DNA of 64,000 bases, from positions 124,001 through 188,000 of the forward strand of contig NZ_AUKG01000004.1 of assembly GCF_000424625.1 (NCBI RefSeq). The letters run 5' to 3'. The DNA comes from Conexibacter woesei Iso977N. Its GTDB lineage: Bacteria > Actinomycetota > Thermoleophilia > Solirubrobacterales > Solirubrobacteraceae. Position numbers and translations under genes: made by a program. The notes below the pieces were generated by a model, which was not told the DNA's origin, did not search any database, and was given only the letters and a program-made list of their open reading frames with translations. This document shows, piece after piece, positions 40,034 through 48,525 of the stretch (positions within the stretch are counted from its first letter, which is position 1; each line of letters starts with the position of its first letter).

Positions 40034-41398
40034 ATGACCGCAGCCCGCCTGGTGCTCGGCGTGGAGGACGCCGACCCGGTCAGGCTCTGGCGCACCATCA
40101 TCCGCGCCCTGCGCGCCACCCATCCTGCCTTCGGCCGCGACGCCGAGGCGATGCTCGCCGCCGGCCCGTCGGCGCTCGCCGAGGCCGTGATCCCGCTCGT
40201 CGCCGCCGAGGTCGCGCTGCTGGCGATCCCGCTCGACCTGGAGCTGATCGGCGTCGCCGACGCCGCGCTGCCCTCGCTGCTGGTCTGGAGCGACTGCGCG
40301 CCGACCGGCGCCCGGATCCGCCTCGGCGACGGCGAGCCGGACGCCCCGCCGCGCCTCACCGCCGCGCAGGTCGCCGCCGCCTGGCCGGGCGCGCTCGCCC
40401 GCGGCGAGCACGCGACCGTGATCCGCTGGCTGCAGCAGACCGACGACGACAACAACAGCGCGCTGCTCCTCCCCCGCCTCTGGGCCGCGCACGAGCTCGG
40501 CGACACCGCCCGCGCCGACGACCTCGCCGCCGACACCGTCGATGGCCGCGCGCTCCTGCTCCACGCCCACGGCGCGCTGCGCGCGGGCGACCTCGAAGCG
40601 CTCGCCGACCGCCTCGACCTCGCCGCCGCCACCGCCGACCCGCGCGACGGCTTCTGGCACACCTTCGACGCGCTCCTGCGCGCGCACGAGGCGCTCTGGC
40701 GCGGCCACCCGCGCGTCGCCGCCCGCCACTTCGCACGCGCCGCCGGCCTCGCCCACGTCCACGCCGACCCGCGCGCGCTGGCCGCCGCGCTCGGCTACCT
40801 CGCGCTGCTGGCGACCGAGGGCGGCGACGACGACAGCGCCCGCCGCCGCCTCAACCGCATCGAGGACCTCGTCGACGCCGACCCGTCGATCGCCGAGCAC
40901 CCGGTCGCGATCGGCGGCGCGCTGGCCGAGGGCCGGATGCTCGAGCTCGCCGGCGCGCTGGAGCCCGCGGTCGCGCCGCTGAACCGCGCGATCACGCTCG
41001 CCGAGCGCGGCGGCAACGCGTTCGAGCGCGCCGAGCCGCGGCTCAGGCTCGCCGCCGTCCACCGCGCCTGCCTGCGCCCGGAGCTTGCGAGCATCCTGGA
41101 AGCCGAAGCGCTCCAGATCCTCGAGCCGTGCCCGGACCGCGGCCGCCTCGCCGGCCCCGCCGCGGCGATCGACCTGACCGCGACAGCGACCGCGCCGGCC
41201 ACCGCCGCGCCGCTCTCACCCTCCGAGCGCGCGGTCCTGCGGCTGCTGCCGTCCGGCCTCTCCCAGCGCGAGATCGGCGGCACGCTGTTCCTGTCGGTCA
41301 ACACGGTCAAGACCCACTGCCGCAACATCTACACCAAGCTCCACGCGCAGTCGCGCGAGGAGGCCGTGGCGCGCGCCCACGACCTCGGCCTGCTGTAG
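40034..41398 (+). CDS. LuxR-family regulator with helical repeat domain
   Basis: 454 residues. The C-terminal helix-turn-helix (LSPSERAVLRLLPSGLSQREI then LFLSVNTVKTHCRNIYTKLH) is the LuxR/MalT type. The N-terminal 380 residues are Ala/Leu-rich helical repeats (TPR/MalT-like) without any P-loop, so this resembles a LAL or MalT regulator that has lost its ATPase half. TAGGGT ends 7 bases before the ATG, giving a leaderless start. It is divergent to the DipZ gene and is followed by a receiver-only protein. Confidence 0.82.
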   Translation: MTAARLVLGVEDADPVRLWRTIIRALRATHPAFGRDAEAMLAAGPSALAEAVIPLVAAEVALLAIPLDLELIGVADAALPSLLVWSDCAPTGARIRLGDGEPDAPPRLTAAQVAAAWPGALARGEHATVIRWLQQTDDDNNSALLLPRLWAAHELGDTARADDLAADTVDGRALLLHAHGALRAGDLEALADRLDLAAATADPRDGFWHTFDALLRAHEALWRGHPRVAARHFARAAGLAHVHADPRALAAALGYLALLATEGGDDDSARRRLNRIEDLVDADPSIAEHPVAIGGALAEGRMLELAGALEPAVAPLNRAITLAERGGNAFERAEPRLRLAAVHRACLRPELASILEAEALQILEPCPDRGRLAGPAAAIDLTATATAPATAAPLSPSERAVLRLLPSGLSQREIGGTLFLSVNTVKTHCRNIYTKLHAQSREEAVARAHDLGLL

Positions 41399-41516
41399 GG
41401 AACCGCCTGCATAGGCACGCGGTAGCTCACGCGTTGCCTTCCGGACACCCACGCGGCAAAAGGGGGTTACCCGCACGTTGGAAGGTCCCGCATATGGGCA
41501 CGCTTGAGGTGTGCCC

Positions 41517-41861
41517 ATGAAGGTCCTCATCGTCGACGATCACCCCTCCTTCCGCTCCGCCGCGAGGCTGCTGCTGGAGCACGAGGGCTTCGAGGTCATC
41601 GGCGAGGCCGAGGACGGCGCCAGCGGCCTCGCGGCCACCTCGGAGCTGTCCCCGGATCTCGTCCTGCTGGACATCAACCTGCCCGACCTCGACGGCTTCG
41701 ACGTCGCCTCGCGGATCACGCTCGACCACCACGCGCCGAAGGTCGTCCTGACCTCCAGCCGCGACCCGAAGGAGTTCGGGCCGCTCGTGGGGCGCTCCGG
41801 CGCCAACGGCTTCGTCCCCAAGGGCGAGCTGTCGGCCGAGGCGATCTGCGCGCTCCTGTAG
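41517..41861 (+). CDS. Stand-alone response-regulator receiver domain
   Basis: 114 residues and no output domain. Receiver landmarks: VLIVDDHPSFRSA, LVLLDINLPDLDG (phosphoacceptor Asp), VLTSSRDP and FVPKGELSA (lysine). The DDHPSFRSAARLLLEHEG start is NarL-like, so it looks like a NarL regulator without its DNA-binding half. ATG at 41517 preferred over GTG at 41511. It may act with the LuxR protein upstream, which has an output domain but no receiver. Confidence 0.87.
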   Translation: MKVLIVDDHPSFRSAARLLLEHEGFEVIGEAEDGASGLAATSELSPDLVLLDINLPDLDGFDVASRITLDHHAPKVVLTSSRDPKEFGPLVGRSGANGFVPKGELSAEAICALL

Positions 41862-41877
41862 CGCCGGCCGGCGAGGC

Positions 41878-43362
41878 CTACAACTTCGCCAGCACCTCCC
41901 TGGCCGCGCGCTCGCCCGACGAGATCGCGCCGTCCATGTAGCCGTTCCAGTAGCCCGCGGTCTCGGTGCCCGCCCAGTGCACGGCGCCGACCGGCTCGGT
42001 GAGCTTCGGCCCGAAGCGCGTGAGCGTCCCCGGCCCCAGGACCGACGTCGGCGCGCCGCGCGTCCAGCGCTCCTCGACCCAGTCCTGCTCGAAGTAGTCG
42101 ATCGGCGACAGCGCCTGCGGGCCGAACGCGCTCGCGAAGTCGTCGAGCACCGCCTGCCTGCGATCCGCGGCCGACGCCGTCTGGTAGGTCGACCACGACT
42201 TCCCGCCCATGAACCCCATCAACACGCCCGGCGTGCCGTCGGGCGGCGAGTTGTCGAAGATCGCCGGGACCGCGCAGTCGCCGAGCTTGATGGCCTGGCC
42301 GTTGTACCCCGCCCTGCGCCAGAACGGCGTCTCGTAGATCGCCTCGCACTTGGCCAGCGTGCCGAGGATCATCCGGCGCCGGAGCGCGTCGTGCTCGGCG
42401 GGCAGCAGCGGATCCCAGTCGATCTCGACGGCCAGCGGCGGCGGGATCGCCACGACCGCCCGCGCGCCGCGCCAGGCGCGGCCGTCCTGCACGGTCACGG
42501 TGACGCCGCCGGCGTCGCTCTGCGCGATCGACGCCACCGGCGCGTTCAACACCACGTTGCTGCCGAGCGCCTGGGCCATCAACAGCGAAAGTCGTTGCGT
42601 GCCGCCGACCAGTCGCGAGTCCTGCGCGGCGTCCTTGGAGCCGATGCCGCGCTCCAGCGTGCCGGGCGTCGAGGCGTCGCCGTAGCCCGCGATCGTCGCC
42701 AGCAGGAACAGCATCGAGCAGTCCGAGGCCCGGGAACCGAGCGCCGGCGACAGGAACAGGTTCACCAGCGCCAGGATCCGCGACGAGTTGATGGTGTTGC
42801 TCCTGATCCACGTCTCGGCGGTCATGCCGTCGAGCGTCGCGGCGTCCCTGTAGGTCCAGGGCGCGTCGACTGGGAAGTCCTTGGCCATGGTGTCCAGCCG
42901 CAGGATCATCTGCGCGAGGTCGGGCAGCGCGAGCAGGTCCGGCGGGATGTCGCCCGTGTACGTGGTGGCGTGGCCGTCGGCGACGTAGACGCTGTTGCCC
43001 GGCTGGTAGCCGGGGTAGGTGCCGACGCCCAGCTCCCTGCACAGCGCCAGCGCGCGGTCCTGGGTCGGGCCGACGTACTGCCCACCCGCCTCGGTGACCT
43101 TGCCGCCGCCGAGGTCGTGGTTGAGGGTCCGGCCGCCGACGCGGTCGCGCGCCTCCAGCACGACCACCGACTTGCCCGCCGCGACGAGGTTGCGCGCGGT
43201 CGTCAGGCCCGCCAGCCCGGCGCCGACGATCACGGCGTCGACGTCGCTCGGCGCGGCGGCCGCCTGCGCGCTGCTCCGCTCTCCCCCGGCCAGCATCAGC
43301 CCGAGCCCGCTCGCGCCGGCCCAGCCCAGCGCGCCGCGCCGCGTCAGCTTCCCTCGTTCCAC
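41878..43362 (-). CDS. Flavin-containing amine oxidase, Tat-exported
   Basis: 494 residues from GTG at 43362 with GGGAG upstream. An N-terminal LTRRGALGWAGASGLGLML segment is a twin-arginine signal. The FAD-binding motif is VIVGAGLAGLTTARNLVAAG with VVVLEARDRVGGR; the C-terminus has VHWAGTETAGYWNGYMDGAI, the amine-oxidase FAD-binding loop. It oxidises primary or polyamines, or related L-amino compounds, outside the membrane. It is transcribed in the same direction as the presenilin-like gene but separated from it by 185 bases with a strong hairpin. Confidence 0.9.
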   Translation of the reverse strand: MERGKLTRRGALGWAGASGLGLMLAGGERSSAQAAAAPSDVDAVIVGAGLAGLTTARNLVAAGKSVVVLEARDRVGGRTLNHDLGGGKVTEAGGQYVGPTQDRALALCRELGVGTYPGYQPGNSVYVADGHATTYTGDIPPDLLALPDLAQMILRLDTMAKDFPVDAPWTYRDAATLDGMTAETWIRSNTINSSRILALVNLFLSPALGSRASDCSMLFLLATIAGYGDASTPGTLERGIGSKDAAQDSRLVGGTQRLSLLMAQALGSNVVLNAPVASIAQSDAGGVTVTVQDGRAWRGARAVVAIPPPLAVEIDWDPLLPAEHDALRRRMILGTLAKCEAIYETPFWRRAGYNGQAIKLGDCAVPAIFDNSPPDGTPGVLMGFMGGKSWSTYQTASAADRRQAVLDDFASAFGPQALSPIDYFEQDWVEERWTRGAPTSVLGPGTLTRFGPKLTEPVGAVHWAGTETAGYWNGYMDGAISSGERAAREVLAKL

Positions 43363-43454
43363 GAACCTCTCCCGTCGTTCGGCGACTCTCCTCAGATGGT
43401 TGATGCGAGATCGACCGTGGTCGTGATCGTGCGCACGGTGGATGCTGAGCGCCG

Positions 43455-43498
43455 CGCGACAGCGCAGCCGATCCTGGTTGGATCGGCAAGTTGTCGCG
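43455..43498 (-). terminator. Two-tier hairpin between presenilin-like and amine oxidase genes
   Basis: GCCGATCC-TGGTT-GGATCGGC (43467-43487) is a perfect 8-base stem, enclosed by CGCGACA (43455-43461) and TGTCGCG (43492-43498). It starts 50 bases downstream of the presenilin-like stop on that strand. There is no T-run, as is common for GC-rich actinobacterial terminators. A regulatory hairpin for the amine oxidase is the alternative. The rest of the 185-base gap shows nothing clear. Confidence 0.5.
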
Positions 43499-43547
43499 TG
43501 GCGATCAGCGCCGCCGGGCGTGCGAGCACGGCCGCGGGAATCTCGTA

Positions 43548-44342
43548 TCAGCCATCGGGAGCGGCAACGCGACGGCGGCGCCGAACTTGCGCCCAGACCT
43601 CCACGAGCACCAGGACGATCGCCACCGGGACGGTCGCCGGGAGCGTGTCGACGGTCAGGAACAGCTGGTCCCAGCACAGCGACACCACCAACAACGCGAC
43701 GGCGGGGATCAGCTGTGGGCGGCGCTCCGTCGCCAGCAGCCCGCCGAGCACCGCGGCGGCGAAGAAGTCGCCGTAGCCCATCGAGGCGTAGTGGAACGCC
43801 GCGGACTGCAGCTGCGGCAGCCCGGCGCCCGGCGCCGCGGCCTCCAGGACCGCGTTGGGCGCCTGCAGCGTGTTCCCGAAGACGAGGATCGCGTCGGAGA
43901 CCGCCATCGCGATCAACCCCAACTTGAGCAGCAGCAGCGGCGCCGCGCCGCCGAGCAGGCGCCCGAGCGTGATGACCGACCCCATGATCAACAGCAGCGT
44001 CGCGACCTGCCCCGGGCGCGAGCCGTCCTGGTCGGCCCAGGCGATCGCCAGCAGCGGGATCGCCAGCGGCGCCAGCCACCAGCGCGCGCCGTGCATCGCC
44101 CAGCCCAGCGCCAGCGCGCAGCCGGGCGGGATCAGCAGCAGCGCGACCCACGTCAGGACGTTGGCGGTGTCCGGGACCTGGTCGATCCCGACGATCACCG
44201 CGACGATGCACAGCGGCAGGATCAGCGCCCACCAGCCGCCGCGGAAGCGCTCCAGGAAGCGCGGGACGCCGGCCGCGGGAAGCGCGACGCACGCCGCCTG
44301 GGCGCCGGTCAGGACCAGGTTGTCCCACTCGAACCACAGCAC
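43548..44342 (-). CDS. Polytopic membrane protein with presenilin-like two-aspartate signature
   Basis: 264 residues from GTG at 44342, with TACGGT 8 bases upstream. About eight or nine membrane segments. Late in the protein, one helix carries AVSDAILVFG and the next carries SMGYGDFFAAAVLGG; some 35 residues later comes LPATVPVAIVL. This matches, in order and rough spacing, the YDxxxV aspartate, the GxGD aspartate and the PAL segment of presenilin/signal-peptide-peptidase-type intramembrane proteases. It is divergent to a HipA-like kinase. Assignment rests on motifs only; it could be an unrelated membrane protein. Confidence 0.6.
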   Translation of the reverse strand: MLWFEWDNLVLTGAQAACVALPAAGVPRFLERFRGGWWALILPLCIVAVIVGIDQVPDTANVLTWVALLLIPPGCALALGWAMHGARWWLAPLAIPLLAIAWADQDGSRPGQVATLLLIMGSVITLGRLLGGAAPLLLLKLGLIAMAVSDAILVFGNTLQAPNAVLEAAAPGAGLPQLQSAAFHYASMGYGDFFAAAVLGGLLATERRPQLIPAVALLVVSLCWDQLFLTVDTLPATVPVAIVLVLVEVWAQVRRRRRVAAPDG

Positions 44343-44388
44343 TGCGCAGGACCGTAGCGCCGGAGCGGGCGTTACCGTGCGGCGTCGC

Positions 44389-45174
44389 ATGCCCGAACCG
44401 ACGCGACTGCGCACCGTGCGCGCCACGCGCTACGTCACCCCGCTGCGCGAGGGCGGCTCGATGCCGGGCCTGGTCGAGGCCGACGACGACGGCCTCTACG
44501 TCGTGAAGTTCCGCGGCGCCGGGCAGGGCCTGAAGGCGCTGATCGCCGAAGTCGTCGTCGGCGAGATCGCGCGCGCCTGTGGCCTGCGCGTCCCGGAGAT
44601 CGTGATCGTCGAGGTCGACCCGCTGCTGGCGGCCGCCGAGCCGGACCCGGAGATCCAGGAGCTCGTCGCCGCCTCCGGCGGGACCAACGCGGCGCTCGAC
44701 TTCCTGCCCGGCGCGCTGTCGTTCTCCCCCGCCGCGCCGGTCGGCGTGACGCCCGAGCTGGCCGCCGAGGTCGTCTGGCTCGACGCGCTGTGCCAGAACG
44801 TCGACCGCACGCCGCGCAACCCCAACATGTTGATCTGGCACGGCGACCTGTGGCTGATCGACCACGGCGCCGCGCTCTACCGCCACCACGCGCCCACGTG
44901 GCCCGAGGGCGCGGCCGCGGCGAGGTTCCCGCTGATCCGCGACCACGTGCTGCTGCCGTTCGCGGGGTCGATCGCCGAAGCCGGCGAGCGCCTGGCGCCC
45001 CGGCTCGACAGCGCGACCGTCGAGCGGATCGCCGCCGAGGTCCCCGACGACTGGCTCGGCGGCGCCGCGGACGCGTCGCCGCCGCGCGAGGTCTACGCGA
45101 CCTACATCGCGCAGCGCCTGCGCGACGGCGCGTTCGCCGCCGAGGCCGAGGAGGCGCGCCGTGCCGTCGCCTGA
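44389..45174 (+). CDS. HipA-like kinase-domain protein
   Basis: 261 residues. LYVVKFRGAGQGLKALIAEV supplies the ATP-binding lysine region, and LCQNVDRTPRNPNMLIW with LWLIDHGAAL supplies the catalytic and metal-binding residues of the HipA-type fold. It is shorter than toxin HipA (about 440 residues) and matches the stand-alone HipA-like family. A substrate is unknown. It overlaps the DUF3037 gene by 14 bases, and the pair is likely one functional unit. A TACCGT hexamer lies 10 bases before the ATG. Confidence 0.8.
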   Translation: MPEPTRLRTVRATRYVTPLREGGSMPGLVEADDDGLYVVKFRGAGQGLKALIAEVVVGEIARACGLRVPEIVIVEVDPLLAAAEPDPEIQELVAASGGTNAALDFLPGALSFSPAAPVGVTPELAAEVVWLDALCQNVDRTPRNPNMLIWHGDLWLIDHGAALYRHHAPTWPEGAAAARFPLIRDHVLLPFAGSIAEAGERLAPRLDSATVERIAAEVPDDWLGGAADASPPREVYATYIAQRLRDGAFAAEAEEARRAVA

Positions 45175-45562
45175 GCGCGCGCCGTCCGACGACGCCTTCG
45201 CCTACGCGATCTGGCGCGTCGTCCCGAGCGTCGAGCGCGGCGAGGCCGTCAACGTCGGCGTCGTCGTCTTCTGCCGCCGCCGCAGGTTCCTGAAGGCCTT
45301 GGTGCAGGTTGATGAACAACGCCTGCGCGCGCTCGCGCCCGACCTCGACGTCGCGGCGGTCGCCCAGCACCTCGACGGCCTCGTCCGCGTCGCCGACGGC
45401 GACCCGTCGGCGGGCGCGATCGCCACGATGGACCAGTCCGACCGCTTCGGCTTCCTGACCGCCACGTCGTCGACGATCGTCCAGGCCTCGCCGATCCACA
45501 CCGGCTTCTGCGACGACCCCGAGGCGACGCTGCAGCGCCTGTTCAGGCGTCTCGTCGCCTGA
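45161..45562 (+). CDS. DUF3037-family protein
   Basis: 133 residues from GTG at 45161, with GAGGAGG 6 bases upstream inside the kinase gene. The start FAYAIWRVVPSVERGEAVNVGVVVFC is the DUF3037 signature. Function is undescribed. It overlaps the HipA-like kinase by 14 bases, and this kinase/DUF3037 pairing recurs in other bacteria. The two could be an enzyme and its partner or inhibitor. It converges with the channel gene and overlaps its 3' end by 20 bases. Confidence 0.85.
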   Translation: MPSPERAPSDDAFAYAIWRVVPSVERGEAVNVGVVVFCRRRRFLKALVQVDEQRLRALAPDLDVAAVAQHLDGLVRVADGDPSAGAIATMDQSDRFGFLTATSSTIVQASPIHTGFCDDPEATLQRLFRRLVA

Positions 45563-46193
45563 GGTTGCCGACCAGCAGGGCGACCACGACGACGAGGTAG
45601 ATCTGGCCGACCAGGACCTCGAGCGTCGAGATCGCGCGGCCGACCTCGGTGCGCGGCGTGAAGTCGCCGTAGCCGGTCGTCGTCAACGTGATGAACGAGA
45701 AGTAGATGTGGTCGCCCGAGCTGCCGTCCACGTTCTGGGCGAAGTACCAGCCGCTGGTGCCGTCGGCGATCGCACCCACGACGTCGGCGAAGATCATCCC
45801 GACGAGCAGGTAGGACACGAGGCCGCCGGCCACCGCCTGGACGTTGACGCCGTCGCGGCGGATCAGCGCCACGACGCCGGTCCCGACCGTCACGAGCATC
45901 GCCGTGGCGACCGCGCCGCTGAGGCCGAGCAGGTTCCAGCCCGGCGTCCGGATCCCGACCGCGCTGATCGCGCCGAAGACGACGGCGGCGAAGCCGATCG
46001 CGGTCAGCGTCCGGCTGCGCGTGTCGCGCGCGGCGATCGTGACCATCACCAGCAGCGCCGCCTGGAGCAGCAGCGCGATCCCGCGCCCGACGTGGTCGTC
46101 GGGCAGCGCGATCGTCGCGACGATCACCAAGACCGTCGCCGCGAGCACCTGCCCGTAGCGGTGCGTGGCCACCTGCGGGCGCCCGAAAGCCAT
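45543..46193 (-). CDS. Six-helix ion channel with potassium selectivity filter
   Basis: 216 residues from ATG at 46193. Six hydrophobic segments are visible. The fifth and sixth flank a pore loop with FSFITLTTTGYGDFTPR, the TxGYGD filter of potassium channels. No voltage-sensor arginine ladder and no cytoplasmic RCK or cyclic-nucleotide domain. It is probably a small K+ leak-type channel in the cell membrane. No operon partner is evident. Confidence 0.87.
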   Translation of the reverse strand: MAFGRPQVATHRYGQVLAATVLVIVATIALPDDHVGRGIALLLQAALLVMVTIAARDTRSRTLTAIGFAAVVFGAISAVGIRTPGWNLLGLSGAVATAMLVTVGTGVVALIRRDGVNVQAVAGGLVSYLLVGMIFADVVGAIADGTSGWYFAQNVDGSSGDHIYFSFITLTTTGYGDFTPRTEVGRAISTLEVLVGQIYLVVVVALLVGNLRRRDA

Positions 46194-46285
46194 CGTGACG
46201 ATGGCGTTCGACGTTGCGGTGAGCGCTCCTGCGCCGCGCCCCACTCCCAGTGAAGACCCGGCGCAGGTGCTGCGCTCCCCTCGCG

Positions 46286-47686
46286 CTAGGCGTGAGCCGG
46301 CGCCACCGGGTGGTTGGCGTGGATCACGTCGCGCGGGTCGTACTTCGCCTTGACCGCCTGCAGCGCGGCAAAGGACTCCTCGGAGAACGCCGTGGCGACG
46401 TCCGAGGGGTGCTCGGCGAAGTTGAGGTAGATGCGGCCGTTCGCGCACGGCTCGATCGCGGCCTTGGCGCGCTGCAGCGAGGCCGGGATCAGCTCCGCCA
46501 GCTGCGGCGTCATCGGCGAGCCGAGGGCGAAGAAGATGTACTCGCCCTCCATCCTGCCGCGGGCGCCCGCGTGCTCCGGCACCCGGCCCAGCGCGCCCCC
46601 GAAGTGGCGCAGCTCGGTCAGCAGCAGGCAGCTCTCGGACTCGTGGCCGCAGGCGTCGACGAGCGCGTCGATCGCCTCGGACGTCAGGTCGCCCAGCAGC
46701 GCGTGGTCGCTGATGCCCGGGACCGGCGTCTCGGGATCCATGTGCAGGTGGCTGAGCGCGATGGGCGGCGCCGGGGCGAACATGTCGATCTCCGGCTCCA
46801 ACGCGCGGAACGGCGCCAGCACGTCGGACGCGTAGCCGGCGCTGCCGACCACCGCGCCGTCGATCACGACGAAGTTGCGGCCGCGCACGATCTCCGGGAT
46901 CTCCGGGACGGGCGGGACCTGCAGGATCCGGATCGATGTCGTGGCAGTCTCCGGCGCATCGCGCGTCCAGGCGTGCCAGGCGTGGAAGACCTCGCGGGCG
47001 CGCTCCCACGGCCACAGCATCGCGCCGGCGTAGAGCTCCGGCACCGCGTAGAGCTTCAGCTCCATGTGCGTGATGACCGCGGGCGAGCCCGAGCCGCCGC
47101 GCAGCGCCCAGAACAGCTCCGGGTCGTGGTCGGCGTCGACGCGGCGCTGCTCGCCGTCGCCGGTGACGACGTCGAAGGACAGGACCGAGTTGCAGCACAA
47201 CCCGTAGGCGCGGCCGAGCCAGCCCACGCCGCCGCCCAGGACGTAGCCGACGAGGCCGACGTCGGGCGAGGAGCCCGCGAGCGCGGCGAGGCCGAGCTCG
47301 GAGGCGGGCGCGGTCAGGTCGGCGCAGAGCGCGCCGGCCTCGACGCGGGCGGTGAAGTTGGTGTTGTCGATCTCGACGGCGCGCAGGTTGCGCATGTTGA
47401 GCAGGATCGACTCGTCGGCGCCGGCGCGGGCCGAGGCGTTGTGGCCCGTGCCCTGCGGCGCGACGCGCAGCCCGTTGGCGGCGGCGAAGCGGACCAGCGC
47501 GGCGACGTCGTCGGCGTTGCGGGGCTCGGCGACCAGCGGCGGGCGCTGGTCGACCGTGAGGTTCCAGGCCGCGCGGGCGTCGTCGTAGCCGGCGTCGCCG
47601 GGGAGGTGCAGGGTGCCGCCGAACTCGGCGCGGAGGGCGGAGAGGTCGAGGTCGAGCGAGGGAGCAGCAGCAGCAGAGGTCAGCAT
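46286..47686 (-). CDS. FAD-linked oxidoreductase, berberine-bridge/PCMH type
   Basis: 466 residues. PLVAEPRNADDVAALVRFAA starts the PCMH FAD domain and APQGTGHNASAR contains the histidine that can bind FAD covalently. The second covalent site (a cysteine in berberine-bridge enzymes) is serine here (GSSPDVGLVG), so any linkage is single. The C-terminus IYLNFAEHPSD and YDPRDVIHANHPV is the BBE motif, typical of enzymes oxidising alcohols, sugars or alkaloid-like substrates. It follows a TetR gene 81 bases upstream on the same strand. Confidence 0.88.
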   Translation of the reverse strand: MLTSAAAAPSLDLDLSALRAEFGGTLHLPGDAGYDDARAAWNLTVDQRPPLVAEPRNADDVAALVRFAAANGLRVAPQGTGHNASARAGADESILLNMRNLRAVEIDNTNFTARVEAGALCADLTAPASELGLAALAGSSPDVGLVGYVLGGGVGWLGRAYGLCCNSVLSFDVVTGDGEQRRVDADHDPELFWALRGGSGSPAVITHMELKLYAVPELYAGAMLWPWERAREVFHAWHAWTRDAPETATTSIRILQVPPVPEIPEIVRGRNFVVIDGAVVGSAGYASDVLAPFRALEPEIDMFAPAPPIALSHLHMDPETPVPGISDHALLGDLTSEAIDALVDACGHESESCLLLTELRHFGGALGRVPEHAGARGRMEGEYIFFALGSPMTPQLAELIPASLQRAKAAIEPCANGRIYLNFAEHPSDVATAFSEESFAALQAVKAKYDPRDVIHANHPVAPAHA

Positions 47687-47767
47687 TGGGAGTGTCTCCA
47701 GGAAGGGGAGTTGCGGGGTCGGAGCGCATACTGCGCCGCCGCCGCCCTCCGCACATCAGGGAGTCCC

Positions 47768-48409
47768 CTATTTCTGCTGGGGTGCGGTTCCCCGCACCTC
47801 CTGCAGGGCGGCGATCCCGCCCCGCAGGAACGTGAACGCCTCGTCGAGGCGCGCGAGGTCGGCCTCGTCGGGGCCGTGCTTCTTCTTGGCCCGGCGATCC
47901 TCGTCGTCGCCCGACAGCGCCATCAGGGCCGCGACGGCCGCCGCGGCGATCAGCTTGGGCTGCAGGTCGTCGGGCGCGGAGCCGAGGTCGATCGCGACCG
48001 ACTCGGCGATCAGCGTCTCGAAGCGGCCCATGATGTGGCGCTCGTGGGCGGCGAGCGCGTCGTTGTCGCGCACGAGGCAGTGGCGCAGCCACTCGCGGTC
48101 GCCGTCGTCCTCGGCGTGGCCGCGGGCGATCAGCTCGCCGATCCACTCCCGCAGCGCCTCGAAGGCGTTCTCGTCGTCGGCGCGGTCGCGCATCCGCGTC
48201 TCGAGCGCGTCGAAGACCTCGTCGAAATCGCCGAAGACGACCGCTTCCTTGGACGGGAAGTACGAGAAGAACGTGCGCGGCGCGATGTCGGCCGCCTCCG
48301 CGATGTCGGCGACGGTCGTCGCGGCGTAGCCGCGGTCCTCGAACAGGCGGAACGCCGCGTCCTCGATGGCGCGGCGCGTCTGCTCCTTCTTGCGCTCGCG
48401 CAGACCCAT
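47768..48409 (-). CDS. TetR-family transcriptional regulator
   Basis: 213 residues from ATG at 48409. Helix-turn-helix: YAATTVADIAEAADIAPRTFFSYFPSKEAVVF. The C-terminal half is helical, with ALREWIGELIARGH, and it resembles mycofactocin or MMPL-associated TetR proteins in general outline only. It is divergent to an MMPL transporter across a 116-base gap with palindromic repeats, and upstream of the FAD oxidoreductase. It probably represses the MMPL gene and its own operon. Confidence 0.9.
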   Translation of the reverse strand: MGLRERKKEQTRRAIEDAAFRLFEDRGYAATTVADIAEAADIAPRTFFSYFPSKEAVVFGDFDEVFDALETRMRDRADDENAFEALREWIGELIARGHAEDDGDREWLRHCLVRDNDALAAHERHIMGRFETLIAESVAIDLGSAPDDLQPKLIAAAAVAALMALSGDDEDRRAKKKHGPDEADLARLDEAFTFLRGGIAALQEVRGTAPQQK

Positions 48410-48450
48410 TGCGTGACGGATGTTACCTATTCGGCCTGCGACTCTGCACT

Positions 48451-48498
48451 GTGTGCCGGATTGCACACTGCGCATTTCTGCAGTCATTGCATTTCTGC
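48451..48498. promoter_or_regulatory. TetR operator region upstream of the MMPL gene
   Basis: GTGTGC-CGGATT-GCACAC (48451-48468) is a perfect inverted repeat. Two direct copies of GCATTTCTGC follow at 48472 and 48489, 17 bases apart. All lie between the divergent TetR and MMPL starts. The inverted repeat is the better operator candidate; the direct repeats may serve a second protein. Confidence 0.6.
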
Positions 48499-48525
48499 GC
48501 AGGCTGTGCTTTCCTGGCCTGCGTC

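Noticed and set aside
38276-41062. Single 928-residue frame joining DipZ to upstream sequence
   Set aside because: The first 366 residues are antisense to the LuxR gene and low complexity; DipZ starts properly at 39964.
41878-44946. Single long frame joining the amine oxidase to upstream sequence
   Set aside because: The upstream half overlaps two real genes in other frames and has no family match; the Tat signal at 43362 marks the true start.
47781-47798. GGTGCGG-TTCC-CCGCACC inverted repeat at the 3' end of the TetR gene
   Set aside because: It lies inside coding sequence and could be chance in GC-rich DNA; no T-run, and position does not clearly suggest attenuation.
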